From positions 868,001 through 932,000 of the forward strand of contig CM033121.1 of assembly GCA_019321725.1 (NCBI GenBank): DNA of 64,000 nt. The letters run 5' to 3'. The DNA comes from Paulownia fortunei. Its lineage: Eukaryota > Streptophyta > Magnoliopsida > Lamiales > Paulowniaceae. Position 1 is the first letter of the stretch; every line of letters begins with the position of its first letter. This document shows, in pieces, positions 38,020 to 51,658 of this stretch. Made by a program: the position numbers and the translations under genes. The notes under the pieces are model-generated. The model searched no databases and was not told the origin of the DNA. It saw nothing but the letters and a program-made list of their open reading frames with translations.

Positions 38020-38959
38020 TGACTACATACGGCTTGTTTGGTTTCCGTCTTGTTTGAATAGTGACACTATAAACGGAGACAAATATTTCTCTTTTTTGTC
38101 TAGAAACTATATCATTAATTGGGCTTAAAAACTTAGGTACTAAAATTATTGGTCCCTTTGCTTTCAATTTCCGAAATACAATTTGTTCATTCCACAATGG
38201 TGGATGTACGTGAGGGAAAAATACTTATTTAAAATGATCATTAACAAGGGGAAGATTAGATTGATGAGTTGAAAATAAGTCCAAAACTAGCTTTTCAACC
38301 AGACTTCTAGGCTTTAGCTTAATATAATCATCAACTGATTCTTTAATCCACTACCACTAGAATAAAAACCAAAAACGACATGTTACTTTTATGTCACCAC
38401 CATCTTAAGTACTAATCTTCGCGTAGGAAAAGAAGTATTATCATTTCACTATCTCATCCTAGTAACGAATATATTTAGGAAAGTTAGGAAGAAGTGATTG
38501 TGACTTAAGATAATTCAAAGTCCCACTTAGGTTTCCTAATAGATTCTTTAGGGCAAAGTAGTTTTCCTATGTGACGAAAAAGCTTCATAATTTAATTAAT
38601 CATTCTTGCTTAATTGTTCAATGTTACCAAATTCCCTCTGCTCACCACAAAAAAATTCAAAATAATTCTTGATCCATCAATGACGTTTTACTTATCCAAG
38701 TTCAGGTAAATTCATTACGCGACTGTATTGTAGATTGATAAATCCTTCTGAAATTAGCAATAGCTCAAAAAAAAGAGAAGTCTTGTTTTCATAGTCTTTG
38801 TGAAACAAGAGAATCCATAAGAAAAAAAAAAAAAAGTTGGGATCTTGAATATCTGAAGAGTAAAAAGCAAATAAGTATTTAAATTGAAATGAAGGGAAAA
38901 TATACAAAGGTTGTAGTATTAGAAAAGAAATTAGTAGAACAAAATTAAAAACAGGTCAG
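38020..38959. other. 3' flank of PIG-W
   Basis: Probable PIG-W 3'UTR followed by AT-rich sequence. No gene seen. Confidence 0.45.
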
Positions 38960-39354
38960 TAGGAATGACAATGGAGATTGTCATAATTCTAAATCCGTCT
39001 TGCTAGAATTTTTAGAAATTCGCATTTATAGGGATTTGGATTTACCTTGAATTTGGGTTACACTCGCTAAATTCATTTATAATTTTAAAAATATTAAAAA
39101 ATTATTTTTTAAAATAACAAAATTAAAAATTTAAATATATATATTTTAAAAATAATATAAAATAATATAATATAATACATATAAATTAAAATAATAATAA
39201 GTATAAAATTAAATAGAATTTATTTCGGGATGAAATTAATTTGAAAAGTAAAAAATTAACCTTTATCCTAAATTCATTTATAACTTAAAAAATCTATTAC
39301 AAGCAAAGCGGACTCAAAACAAATCCCAGTTTGAAGCCATCATTTCCATTCCTA
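38960..39354. mobile_element. hAT-like MITE, copy A
   Basis: Starts taggaatgacaatgg and ends ccatcatttccattccta; the ends are imperfect inverted repeats. The interior is AT-rich with homopolymers. The flanks (caggtcag / cagagaag) match at five of eight positions, so any target-site duplication has decayed. Same family as copy B at 45124. Confidence 0.65.
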
Positions 39355-40330
39355 CAGAGAAGCGGGGAAGTGTCTTGAGAATGATGACCTAAATCACCTG
39401 ACCAAGTGACCAATCCTGCACAACATACCTTTACCCCACCCCTCCCCACCCACCAAACTAGCTGTCAACCCACATGAAATTCCATTTCACCCACAGTTTC
39501 AAACCCAAGTTTTTTCATCTTCTACACTTTTTATGATTTTATTTTTCTCCCACCCCCACCCGACCCCCCACTTGCAACTTACCCCTGTCCTTCCTATTCT
39601 TTACACCCAAGCCCCACTTTCTTCTCATGTTTCACCTCATTATTGCAAAGTTCAAAAATATTCACATAAATCCATACACATACTTATATATATATAATAT
39701 AATAATTATTTTATTTGCCCTTGTGGATAACTATTATCAGGATTCAACCTAGATTTAGATAATCCTCAATTCCCCTCTCCCCACTTTCCTCCCTCATTGA
39801 CCTATATTTAAAAAAATATATCTGAAATTGGAAAAATATATGGTTGTCACAAGAGAAAAAATTATACTATTTATGAAATTGAGATTATTAGAGTAACTTT
39901 TTGTATGTCTTTTAATGCAATGACCAAATTATCCAATTTTAAAAAGATAAATGTAAGATATTTTATGTCATCTCCATCATTTTATTTCTAACACTTTTTG
40001 CTTTTTATCTCTAATTATATTATTTTTCCTCTCTCTTCTCTCTCTATTTCTTTTAAACTCCCTTCAATTTTTTCTATAGCTATATTATTTTGGATAAAAA
40101 ATCCAAAAAATATATTAATATAAAAAAATAACTATAATAATTTTATATATTAAAAAATATTAAGCACATGACATCTAATATTGTAACACGAGTAAATAAT
40201 TATGACATACAAATACGAGTAGCAATGTTGCATGTGTATATATGTGAATATATACATTTGCATATTTAAAATAATTACCAATAAATGAAAGGAAAAAAAA
40301 CTCAATTAAATAAATTGGAAAACAGCTGGA
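39355..40330. other. Pyrimidine-rich spacer upstream of the PB1 gene
   Basis: C- and T-rich blocks such as those at 39430-39480 and 39550-39580, then AT-rich sequence. No gene seen. Confidence 0.45.
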
Positions 40331-40340
40331 GTAAGCAAGA

Positions 40341-40350
40341 AATATAAAAG
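40341..40350 (+). promoter_or_regulatory. TATA box of the PB1 gene
   Basis: aatataaaag lies about 80 bases upstream of the ATG at 40427, so transcription would begin near 40375 with a short CT-rich leader. Confidence 0.6.
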
Positions 40351-40426
40351 CAGGCGAAAGTCCTACCAGCTCATCTCCTTTCACCATTTCTCTCTCCTCT
40401 TCCATTTTTCCAACTCTTCTCCTTCT

Positions 40427-42649
40427 ATGGAGGCCCCACCCCCACCCCCACCCTCACCACTCTCCGCCGCTCCGCCCATCCCAACAACTACCCCCACGGC
40501 GGCGGTCTACCCGGAATCCGTTGACTCCTCCCCCCGCTCCCGACACACCGACTCCTGGGATGCCGACCCGCCGCCACCCCAACTACCACAGAAGCTCCGC
40601 CTCATGTGCAGCTACGGAGGACACATAGTCCCCCGCCCCCACGACAAAACCCTCTGCTACATCGGCGGCGACACCCGCATCATCGTCATCGACCGCCATA
40701 CTTCCCTTTCCGACCTCCGCCACCGCCTCTCCAAAACCCTCCTCCATAACCAATCCTTTTCCCTCAAGTACCAACTCCCCAACGAGGACTTGGATTCCTT
40801 AATCTCCGTGACAGCAGATGAAGATCTTGAAAACATGGTGGAAGAATACGACCGCCTTAATAATGCCGGTGGGGGGTTGAAACCCGGGCGCCTTCGCCTC
40901 TTCTTGTTTCCCAAAACATCGTCGAATATTGAACAGCTTCTTGTTGAGACTGCGTCGACTAAATCGGAGGACTGGTTTTTCAACGCTCTTAATGGTAAGG
41001 CAAGTACTTTATCTGCGGCTGCAAGTGATCGTGGGTTTTCGGAATCTTCCTCGGTGAATTGTCTCCTTGGATTGGATGATGATTTGGTGGGGAAGGCGGC
41101 GGTCGTGGGGAAAGATGCTGAAGCCCAAATGGAGGGGTCAAAAATTGGTGGAAATGGAAATGGAAATAATGTTATTAATCAGGATGTGCACTCGGTCCCC
41201 GATTCTCCAATGCTGGAAACGACATCGTCTTTTGGGTCTACTTCCAGTTCTCCGTCCGTGGCAAATTTGCCGCCGATAAGGGTGCACGTGGAGGAGAACT
41301 CAAAGGTGGGAGGGTTGGGAATTGAGGACCAGTTTCAGCAGATGAGTGTGGGGGTTGTGGGAAATGTTAATTTGGCGCAGACGCAGAAGCAGGAGGAGGT
41401 TGGGGTTTTGTGGCTGCGGGCGTCGCATCTGGGACGGTGGTTTCTGGGGTGCCGGTGGTGGTTGGTGGTGAGTATCCCAATCGGGTTTTTTCTGATGATG
41501 AAAGATCAGATCATGGTGGGTACAGGAAGGCACAACAAATTCAGCCGCAGGCACAGGTACAGTTGCAACAGCATCAGATTCCTCAGTTTCATCAGAAACA
41601 AACTGTTGCCTTTGATTTGGCTTCTCCAGATTCAGTTTCAAGGTACACTGTTGAAAGAGTTTCTAAAAATATCTCTAATTTGTGATCTTTATTTATGTAG
41701 TATTTATTTGTATATCTTCTTCTGTGCTTTTGTGTTCAATTCTATAAGTAGAAGATGATCTGAATTGGGATATTGATGATTTAATTGGCACAGTGAAGGA
41801 AGTGTAACAAATCCATTGTCTAGGCAGAGACAAGCTATGTATCAAGAATCAATTATGCAAACACAATCTGGAAACACTAGGTTTACTGCTAATCAAGCTG
41901 ATCTGAAGACAGGGGATCAGAATAATAGTAAGGTTCAGATGCAACCGCAAGTTCAGGAATCTGGTTATGTATTATCAGGCCAATATGATCAGAATCATCC
42001 TCAATTTCATCATCCACAACAGTTTGTTCATGCTGGTAACCAGTATATTCCGGCTGGAGCAGTTCCGATTACATCTTATTACCCTATATATCCTTCCCAG
42101 CAGCAACACCATCCACACCAGCCCATGCTTGACCAGCAGTACCCCTTTTACTTTGTTCCCGCTAGACAGACCCAAGCTTATAACTTACCAGTGCAGCAAC
42201 CCAGTTACAGTGAATTGGCACCAACTGCTCCTTCTAGTCGCCCCCAGACCCCTCCTGCTGCAATAGCCTCTCATGTGGCTTACAATCAGGCAATTAATGC
42301 TCCTTCTTCCAAACCTGAAATGGCTACAGGTGTGTATCGAACAGCAGCTGGAGCAGCTCCACAATTGGTCCAGGTCCCCTCCAGCCAGCACCAAGGACAA
42401 TATGTTGGATTCACTCAAATTCATCATCCCTCTCAGTCTATTGCTCCCTCTTCAGCAGCCAATTCTACTTATACTTATGATTTTGCTGATCCTACACATA
42501 CTCAAATGTATTTTAATCAGCCTTTGCCACCACAGTTGGCTGCTCAATACCAGACCCTGGCATCAGCCCCTGCAGTGGGGCTACCCGATACTTCTGCTCA
42601 GCTTCCTACAGAGAACATGAAGCAGCAAGTTAGGAATTTGCAGCCATGA
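40427..42649 (+). CDS. PB1 (octicosapeptide/Phox/Bem1p) domain protein, one-base frame break
   Basis: Two exons, 40427-41642 and 41794-42649; they total 2072 bases, one short of a frame for 690 residues. A proline-rich start leads to a PB1 domain at residues 56-162 (KLRLMCSYGGHIVPRPHDK ... RLRLFLFP) with the acidic OPCA-like stretch around residues 118-141. Then come the family phrases PDSPMLETTSSFGS and NLPPIRVHVEE. Near 41390-41410 the frame shifts: the annotated frame drifts into unrelated sequence, while the next one gives GEYPNRVFSDDERSDHG and SPDSVS, followed across the intron by EGSVTNPLSRQ. The tail is Gln/Pro-rich. Family knowledge: PB1 domains mediate protein-protein contacts; the closest relative I recall is At2g01190. 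The lesion is beside GGGG and TTTT runs, so a sequencing or assembly error is plausible. A GTGAGT right after the stop suggests a 3'UTR intron. Confidence 0.88.
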
Positions 42650-45115
42650 CAGGTGAGTTGGGCATAGATAAACAATTTTGCAGCAGTGGGTTCGATTTAT
42701 CTTTGGAGTTTATGTTACAGTCTGTCTTATTATTCTTATTGGTTTGTGGTATGTAATTTTAATAGGTAATAAGGAACTCTGGTGTTTTTTCTTCTTTCTC
42801 TTGTGTATGTCATTGCTGTTATCAAGTGAAGATGGACACTCTCTGATATCATACTGTAAAATTTCAACCTCAAAAGTTACAGGGTCAGCCTATATATCAG
42901 TTATCAAATAAATATAAAAGAGTATAAGGAACTTTGGAGCAAATCTCTGCTTTTAGTCTAGTTATCTTCTGTTCGTGGTGCATCTTTGGATTTTCACGGG
43001 GTGATACTACACTGAGCCACTGTACATGTTTGTTTTCTCCGATGCGGTTTTGGTGAATCTCATTCAATAGCAACTAATTTTAATTGCTTGATTAAATACA
43101 TAAAGTTCTCGGTATTTTTCTTTTTCTATTTAAGATCTTTATGCCCAGTAATTTGAGATGGAATATACTGAGAACTTGTGGTTCTTTGACACACCTGCAT
43201 ATTTATTTGGCTTACGTTTATTACTACATTGCATTATTTTTGGAGATGGAATGGCGAGACGCAAAGTGACGCCTTCTTGCTAGACTATCCCATGCCACTC
43301 TGCATCTTTTTTCTTTAATACACAGTTCATGTATTTATCCCATGTAGTTATTGTTTCTTCATTTCAAAATATCAGGTTACACGTTCTCTGGTCATACACA
43401 TCATGTCTGTTGCACACGGCGTAGAACTTCATTAAATTCACGTTACTGGCATGCATTTTTCCGCTATCATCTAATGATTGCAATCTTGCTTTAAGTACAT
43501 TTATGACATATCTCACATTAGTTTGCTGTGTGAAGCCTCAGTTTAGGTGATCTGTAAAGTTCTTATAATCACATTTTCCATATGTGTAGCTTTGCTTTTC
43601 AAACTTACAACTAGCTATCGTGTCTCTGTCCTTGTTGTAACTCGTAAAGCAATATTTACTCACTCCAAAGATGAGTTTGTTACCTGTTTCATCCTGGATT
43701 GTTAATTTTAACTTTTATATGAGAATCTTGATCTACTCCTTTCGCAAATATGTTGTTTATAAAGATAGGATGGCTTATCGCACAAATCATGCTTTCTTCT
43801 CTCTAATATGTTGTGCTGATGTTGCATATTCCATGTTGTAATGATTGGTAGTTAGCATGAAATTTCAACATTTATGTTCGCACCCATCCAAAGTGATTGA
43901 ATGTTTTACCCTTGCCAGCTTATTATTTTACAGCTCATAGTTTCACTTATCTTGCAAGCCTTTCTTATCCTAGATCTCTGATCACAGGCAAAATAGACTC
44001 TTTTACATGTATGATTTGCACTAACTGGTCTCTTTCCCATACAAAGTGAAATCTTAATCTAGTTTTGCTTGTGCAAATTCCTCATTCTTAATAGTTAGCC
44101 CCTCAGATAGAATGTATGATAAACACCTTGGAGGAACGTACCTTTTTTCCTCGTCATTTATGGTCATTTATTAAGTCTAAGATGTATGATGCAATGTTTA
44201 TGAAGTGCAAGATATATGCATGCGTTTTGCCGACTTCTGATCTGTGTTTGGACAATTTTTTGTTTGAATTGCAATTGTAATACATCTTTCTTTTTCATGG
44301 TCTGGTGGACAACAATGAAGAAAAATAATATATATGATATTGGCTACAGTGGACCGAGTTGGTCTACTAATGACTACATGAGAGTGGGTGGTAAATCCCC
44401 TTTCATCCAACGGTTCTAGTCCATCCAAGAATTTCACTAAATATTTGAATGACAAAATTTCAGAGTCAGTTGATTAAATCAGTGTGTGGACTCTAGCTAA
44501 TTAAATCAGTTAATTAATCCCATTTTATATTAATTGATCACTTATTTTCATGTGATTGTACAGTGACTGGTGCAGTATCTTATGCCTTGTGTGTTCACTA
44601 ATTAAGAATTTAGTATTGGTCATTAACTAGGGATTAGTATATGGGTTAAAGGGTACGAGGAATATGTAATTTCTTATGGAGGAGAGAAAAAAAAAGAAAA
44701 ACAGGTTATTTAGATTCTTCTGACAATGAAAAGCTGAAGCATCTGCTCTCCCATGCTACCATCTCTGACTATTTATGTTTGAGCATTTAAAGTACTTTGA
44801 AATGCTGACTCTGTAACATGTCATAGCCAGATCCTCTCACCTGTCTGCATCTCTGGATATTTAATACCTGCAAGAAATTTATCTATGGTTAATTGCATAA
44901 TAAAACACCCAAGATTTTCATTTACGAAGCATAATTGAATGTTGTTAATTATTATGTACGAGTGATTATTATATTTAGAATGTGTTTATGATTCTTTATT
45001 ATGTAGAATTATAGTTATACGAAATTTTATCTGTCTTACTTTTCTTTAGTTGTTTATAATTATTAATCTTTGAAGTAAGTTTCAGTACTTTTGGTGGTGG
45101 TTTGATTTCTTTGCC
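42650..45115. other. PB1 gene 3' region and spacer
   Basis: A donor-like CAG/GTGAGT starts two bases after the stop codon, so the 3'UTR may be spliced. Beyond about 43.2 kb I see no gene, only ordinary AT-rich sequence. Confidence 0.45.
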
Positions 45116-45123
45116 ATTACTAG

Positions 45124-45442
45124 TCAGGGATGTTATTGGGTGGGTTTGGTCGAATTTGATACTCGTTCCGTTAATGTTTTAGGACTCAGATTTGGTGGGT
45201 TTGACTCTTATACTATTTTTATTATTTTAAAAAATATATTTTTTATAAAAATTATCACATAAATATATTTAATAAATTTTTAAAAAATATAAAAAAATTT
45301 AAATAGAGTAGATTTGGGGCGGGGAAAGTTTGAAAACAAAAATTAAAAATAAAAATTCAAGGTCTATTTTAAATTTGTTTATAATAGTAAAAATTTTCCT
45401 TAAATATGAATGGTTCGGGTTTAAAATCGAATTATCATTCCT
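45124..45442. mobile_element. hAT-like MITE, copy B, with 8-bp target duplication
   Basis: Begins tcagggatgttattggg and ends aattatcattcct, imperfect inverted repeats. Flanked by attactag (45116-45123) and attaccag (45443-45450): an 8-base direct repeat with one mismatch, which is the hAT hallmark. The AT-rich interior shares phrases with copies at 38960 and about 51080, such as tttataatagtaaaaat and tttgaaaa(c/t)aaaaatt. Confidence 0.8.
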
Positions 45443-45450
45443 ATTACCAG

Positions 45451-47270
45451 CCCTTTGTTTGGATAAACGGCACGGTTAATTGGGGTTGCTATCCAATACA
45501 AGGATGTTAGCGTTGCTTTGCTCAAAGGCCAAATTACTAAAAATAGGTACGACACTTACTTTTTATTGCAACAAATGGATTGTAGATGGGTTGATTCTAT
45601 ATATTTTTCATTGTATACACTCGCATCTAAATGTATTTTGTAAGTATCTTCAAATTATAATCTACGGTAAATCCCATAAAGATAAGGGCGAAGCCCATTT
45701 CAATCCACCATCGAAATAGATTTTGGAATTATCTTCATGTAATGGTAACTAAAAAATACAAGATTTTGGATGAATTTATGATCATTTACCAGTTGAGATA
45801 TACTTATTTTGGGGCACACTACAGACATATAAATATCATAAAGTGGATAAGTAGATACTTTTTTCATGAAATGAAAGCAACTGTATAATTTATTGAAAGA
45901 AAAAAAAAGTTGGTGAGCTAAAACAAAATTGTAGTTGGAGTGTAGAGTCAAGTTTGGCAAATGCGTGTAACAAAAGGCATATATGCTCTCATTATTACTT
46001 ATTTTCAAAGTTCCATCAACTTCTTGATTTCTATATTGTATTTTTTTTGGTTAAATTCTTTCTACTTTTACTTTTATTTGTCCCTTTTGTTCTCTACTAT
46101 AATTTGGCTACTTGATTATTTTGGGTTTGAGTGAGGTAAATTGAGAAAAAGATCATTTTTATTTGGTTTTAAAGGGAAATACAAAGAAGTAACTTATAGG
46201 AAGGTAAAATCACGATGTATGCGCTAATCTATATGCATTTTTTTTTTTTTTAGCTTTTCATAATTTTCAATTTCATTTCAAAGTTTTTTCAATATAGTGC
46301 TTATTTATTAGAAAAGAAATGGTTTTGGTTTTTTTTTTTTCCTTTCACTTAATTAAATCCCAATTCAAAATGAAGCACTGCATATACTCCAAAGATTTCA
46401 AAAAAGAAAAAACACACACACACACACACACACAAAAGTAAAAGTGAAAACCTTGCACACTTTCATCTTTTTATCCTCAATCTCAATATTAGTAATATAA
46501 ATTCTTTCAGCCGCACCATATATTTTAATCGAATATGCTCCCCATAAAAGAGTATATTTTGTGGGCGTACTAAAAAAGAAATATATTTATTCTTCAAATC
46601 AAACAAGAAGCAAATATACCAGTTCTTTTCTTTTCTTCTCTTTTTGGTAGGATAGTGGAGAAAGAATTTCACTATGCAAAAAGAATCTTGGAATCTAAAT
46701 AAAAACTTATTAAAATGTCATATTAAATAGTAGTCAAATGTTGATCACGGATTCAATCTTCAGTCTTAAGTACCACCAATTTGCCGGGCCTACATATCTT
46801 CCATTTTGATCCTTTTCACCAATGGAAACTTTCTTTTTATAAATGAAAAATGTTTTAGCAATTAAAAGAAAAGAATAATGTCTTGAAATATGATATGTAA
46901 AAGAGGAGAAAATTTATTGAACCCGTTTCAATATATCAAATAATTTAAGACTTTGTTTTTTTTAAAAGGATACTTGTTCTTTAATTTCTATTCAAATAAC
47001 TTAAAATCATGATCAATAAAATTTTAGTTGCTTGCTAAACAAAAAATAATATGAGATTCAATATGAAAAATAAAACCAGCCAAAAGGGTTGAAGAGGAGA
47101 CCAAGTAGGACAATTCAAATGTTACAAAGCCTGCAAAAAAATCTAGTGTGTATATGGGACCATTCTTTGTTATTTGAATGACAAAAGGCGCCAAAGAAAT
47201 AGGATAAATCCGATAAATAAAAGCTTTTCAGTCAAATCCCATCAAACTCGAAATTTCATTTACTCACTCC
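45451..47270. other. AT-rich spacer
   Basis: No gene seen. Contains a (CA)n tract at about 46411-46433 and several T/A homopolymers. Confidence 0.5.
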
Positions 47271-48632
47271 CATTACGTTAAATTTGGTGTAACTTTTACA
47301 TTAAATTTGATATTTTGATATAATTTGTCCTAAATCATCTTCAATCACTACATTAAATTTTACATCAAATGAATATTTTATTCTACTTTTTTTATTTTTT
47401 AATTATCACTTATTTATTTTTTTATAAAGTTATTTAATTATTTATATTTTATTATTACTAATTCTACTAAATAAAAATTACATATAATTAATATTATATT
47501 TATTGATTATATTACAAAAATAAGTATTATAATTAATATTACAATAAAAAAATACTACATTGCACACCATGTAGAAAAAAAAACTTTCACAAAACAAATA
47601 TAAAAACTAATACATTTTGGTTATTTAATTTTCAGAATTAGTATATTCATTCCACAAATGAACAATTAATGCATTTCGAAGTGCAAAGTGAGCATCTTTA
47701 TTCTTGATTTGTCTATATCGAATAAAAAATTATTGAAAGCGATCATTTTCATCTATTGTATTTTACTTTTAAATTTTATGTAAGTAATGTTATTTTAATG
47801 TATTTATTTATTTATTATTAATTATTATAATTTATCGCAAATGTTAATTACTTGTTAATTATGACAATTAATCACTACAAATATTATTGCAAAATAATAA
47901 GAAAACTAAACTTAAATAAATAAAACTAAATTATAAATTAATTAAATATATAATATAGGATACAAATGAAATTAAAATTGGGAGTAGAACAATTTTAAGG
48001 GTAAATTGGGAATATATACACTAAACATCTCCAATCCAACACCAAAACACCAAATTTGGTGTAATTCCATCTCCAATGGAACACCAAATGTTACATCAAA
48101 TTTGGTGTAATGTATATATTCTCAATTTACCCCTAAACTTTTTCTACTCCCAATTTTAATTCCATTTATATCCTATATTATATATTTAATTAATTTATAA
48201 TTTAGCTTTATTTATTCAATTTTAATTTTTTTATTATTTTGCAATAACATTTGTAGTAATTAATTATCATAATTAATAAATAATTAATATTTGCGATAAA
48301 TTATAATAATTATCACAATAAATAAATACATTAAAATAACATTACTTGCAATGTAGTATTTTTCGTTACTTGATATTAATTGTAATGTTTATTTTTGTAA
48401 TATAATCAATAAATATAATATTAATTATATGTAATTTTTTATTTAGTAGAATTAGTACCAATAAAATATAAATAATTAAATAATTTTATAAAAAAATAAA
48501 TAAATAATAATTAAAAAATAAAAAAAAAGAATAAAATATTCATTTGGTGTAAAATTTGGTGCAGTGATTGGAGATGATTTCGATCAAATTACATCAAAAT
48601 ATCAAATTTGATGCAATGGGTTGGAGATGGCC
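47271..48632. repeat. Long inverted repeat (foldback element), about 1.36 kb
   Basis: The right arm (48110-48632) read in reverse matches the left arm (47271-48020) along its whole length. The left arm is interrupted by about 210 extra bases (roughly 47570-47780) absent from the right arm. The loop is about 89 bases (48021-48109) and itself holds caccaaatttggtgt palindromes. The right end reads caatgggttggagatggcc; the left end is a worn copy of its reverse. Such 'ggccatctccaac' ends are common on plant DNA transposon derivatives. No coding frame. Confidence 0.85.
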
Positions 48633-51079
48633 TAAACTTCGTAAACAAATATTTACAAATGTAAATCCTGTCGAAACCCATCAGATTTTCACCTGCCAAA
48701 TACATTATGAATACTGTCGATAACAAAATCTTTCATGGAATACGAAGATATTGTTAAATGATAAAATTGAAGTCTCGACTCTCAATATAAAGAAGTTTTG
48801 TATTCAAATCTCATTAATATGAATATTAATCTATTTATTTAATAATTTCTTTTGTTAGTATTTTAAATATTGATGTAATTATTCATACTTTATTAATTTA
48901 AAATCTGGATAATAAATTATATATACCTTACTACTTAAAAAAACAAATCCATTTATTTATTTTTATCCATAGATTTCTTAGAACCAAACTCTTGATTTGA
49001 TTTGAGCCGTTGATGGGGGCATGATCATGATGACTGCTCCACAACATGTTTGAAAGTTGACCGCTTCAAAGAATGAATTGGGTCAAGCACTTTTTTTTTT
49101 AATAATATTTAAAGTAAATATTTGTGATGCACAAGTATGGAAGAACTCATTGAATTTCCACTATGGAAAATTTTTGGTTGGGTTGAATGTTATTTCAATT
49201 AATCAAGAACTTTTTCATTAAAAGTGAATGGTGAAAACCACTTGTCCTATGTGATTTTAGGGCATTGAAAAAGCACCAAGTCAAAATCGATGTGTAAAAA
49301 TAAATTATTTTGATTCATAAAATTATTCAGGAGGTGCCAAGTTCCCAACGGATACATTTGTTTGAAGTAGCAAGTTACAAAAAATGGCCAAATCAAGATT
49401 TTGACATTTAGGAGTATGACAAACATCTCAACGTACTAAAATTACTAAACATACTGCATAAAACTAATACTTTTAAATAATTCAATCAAAAAAATCTTAG
49501 ATAATAACGATATTTGGTGTGGTATGAATTTAAATTTTCAAATGTCAACTCTTTGTTAGTTTTCAACTTTTAGACAGGTTCCTATTTGCGACAGACACAA
49601 GTCGTTAGGGCGTCGGAATTATCCCGACGGAAACCCTCCGACACTCAACTTAGAAATACAGAGAAAATGATCGTTTGAAAATAAAGAATTTAGAATTCTA
49701 GAATTGTGAATGAATTGCACACCTTATAAGATAAGTTGAACTATTTATAAGTTTTCGTATAAAGGTTATTATAAGGTGTTGAACGATTCATGTGAATTTC
49801 ATGAGTTGATAAGATTTATTGAAGTGAGACATCTTATTGAATTGTTCCAATTATTTTAATGAGCCTTATGTGTTTGGGTCTTACGAGACATTTTGTTGAG
49901 TTTTGTGTATTTGGACCGTATCTCATCAATATTTTAGTCTATTTTGATAAAAAAACAATTACTCTAGTAACTACTCACTAATGTGGTTCATTAAAGCAAA
50001 GTCACATTTGTTAATAATTAGTTAATTACTCGTAGTAGAACTTACAGGAAGAAAAAAATTTGATGTAAATTTGGAAAATGAAAAATTAGGGCTATAAGTA
50101 GACCATATGTTATTGCTGTATAGGGGCTGTTCGCGTTTGTACAGTTTGGCTTCCTATCACTTAGTGGTCAATCTAAAAAAGTAATTCTTGTAATAATAAT
50201 AATAAAAAAAAATATTATTTGCAAAAGGCCCATAAATACATTAGATATTTACATGTCGGCCCAATGGCCCGTCGAAACTCGAAACATTTAGTTGGGCTTG
50301 AATGTTCATAATATATTTTTATGTTTATTCAGGTTATTAATGAAGGGGAATTTAATCCGCATCCACTAATGTTTCGATTTGATTACATAGAATACATAAA
50401 CTTCAATGATTTGATTCGATTAGGAGATTTGTTATTCAAAATCAATAAAATGGGTATGAAATCGAATGATTCGATTTTTAAAAAGATTTGGATCTGTTAA
50501 TTTCTGATTATATTCCTCACTAATAAGTTATCTTATTTCACATTTAGTAATATACTTTAAACTATGATATAATAACTTTTCTAATATACTATATGATTAG
50601 TTATTTATATTTAAATCTTTTTCAAAATTGACCTCAACTCAATTTATTCATAAGAAATCTGTGAATTTGATCTTGGTTCGAACTATTTATTTATTTTTGA
50701 ATAAAATTTGATACCCATTACTCATCATATATCTCTTTATAATAGTTTAAATTTGGATCTAAAATAATAAAATTTGGTTCAAATTCCTTTGATTGACAAC
50801 CCATATTTTAATTGCCCGAGTGTTGGAGTCATGAGAGCGGTGACCACAAAAGAATGAAAAACATGTCATGACAAGACCGTAAATTACTGGTTATACATGA
50901 AGCATTTCTAAGAGAATTCATGTACAATATCAACACACTTATATATAGATATTAAAGAATAATTAAAAGGTGTTTTACTAAGTTTAATTGAAATATCTAA
51001 TAAGTTTCTATAACAACGGCAACAGGTGGATTTGGAACTGATTTGGCCAAATATAGATACATCATATCAATATTTTTTT

Positions 51080-51359
51080 AGGACACGAACCTATACTCAT
51101 ATTATTGGGTTAAACATTTTAGATCTATTTTATTATTTTAAAAATATTAAAAAATATTATATTAATTTTTTTTTAAAAATATATTCTTTCTAAAATATGA
51201 CATAAATATATATAATATATTAAAAAAAATACTTTTTTTTGAATGAGACGGGTTTGAAAATAAAAATTCAAAACTCGTCACAGAACCATTTATAATAGTA
51301 AAAATACGATCCTCTTTGGGGACGGGTTTGGATTTGAACCCGCTACATTGCAATTCCTA
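51080..51359. mobile_element. hAT-like MITE, copy C (worn)
   Basis: The right half (gacgggtttg, accatttataatagtaaaaat, gggtttggatttgaacccg, caattccta) matches the right halves of copies A and B. The left end is not clear, so the start is approximate. Confidence 0.45.
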
Positions 51360-51361
51360 AG

Positions 51362-51658
51362 TTTTTAAATTTTATAAAATGTTAAATTTTAATTTTAAAA
51401 TAAAATTTTAAAGTATTTGGATAAAATAAGATCAATGTATTCAAATGATGTTAATAACAACAATTTTGTAATTATTATGATAAGATATAAATGAGTTTGG
51501 TATGATATTGAAAATAAGTTGGAAATTTTTTATTTTTTTCAAACGAGCTTATAAGATCATTTTTTAAAAAAATTATCAAATACTTTAAATTTTTTATAAG
51601 CTCTTGAACATTTTGTAAGATGTTTTGAGGAGTTTATAAGTTACCCAAACACCCTTTA
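51362..51658. repeat. AT-rich interspersed repeat, copy 2
   Basis: Second copy of the element at 29470-29830, ending gtttataagttacccaaacaccc. It directly abuts MITE copy C, so one probably inserted beside the other. Confidence 0.5.

Noticed and set aside
40583..40983. Two minus-strand frames over the PB1 exon
   Set aside because: Mirror of the GC-rich PB1-coding stretch, where stop codons are rare on both strands.
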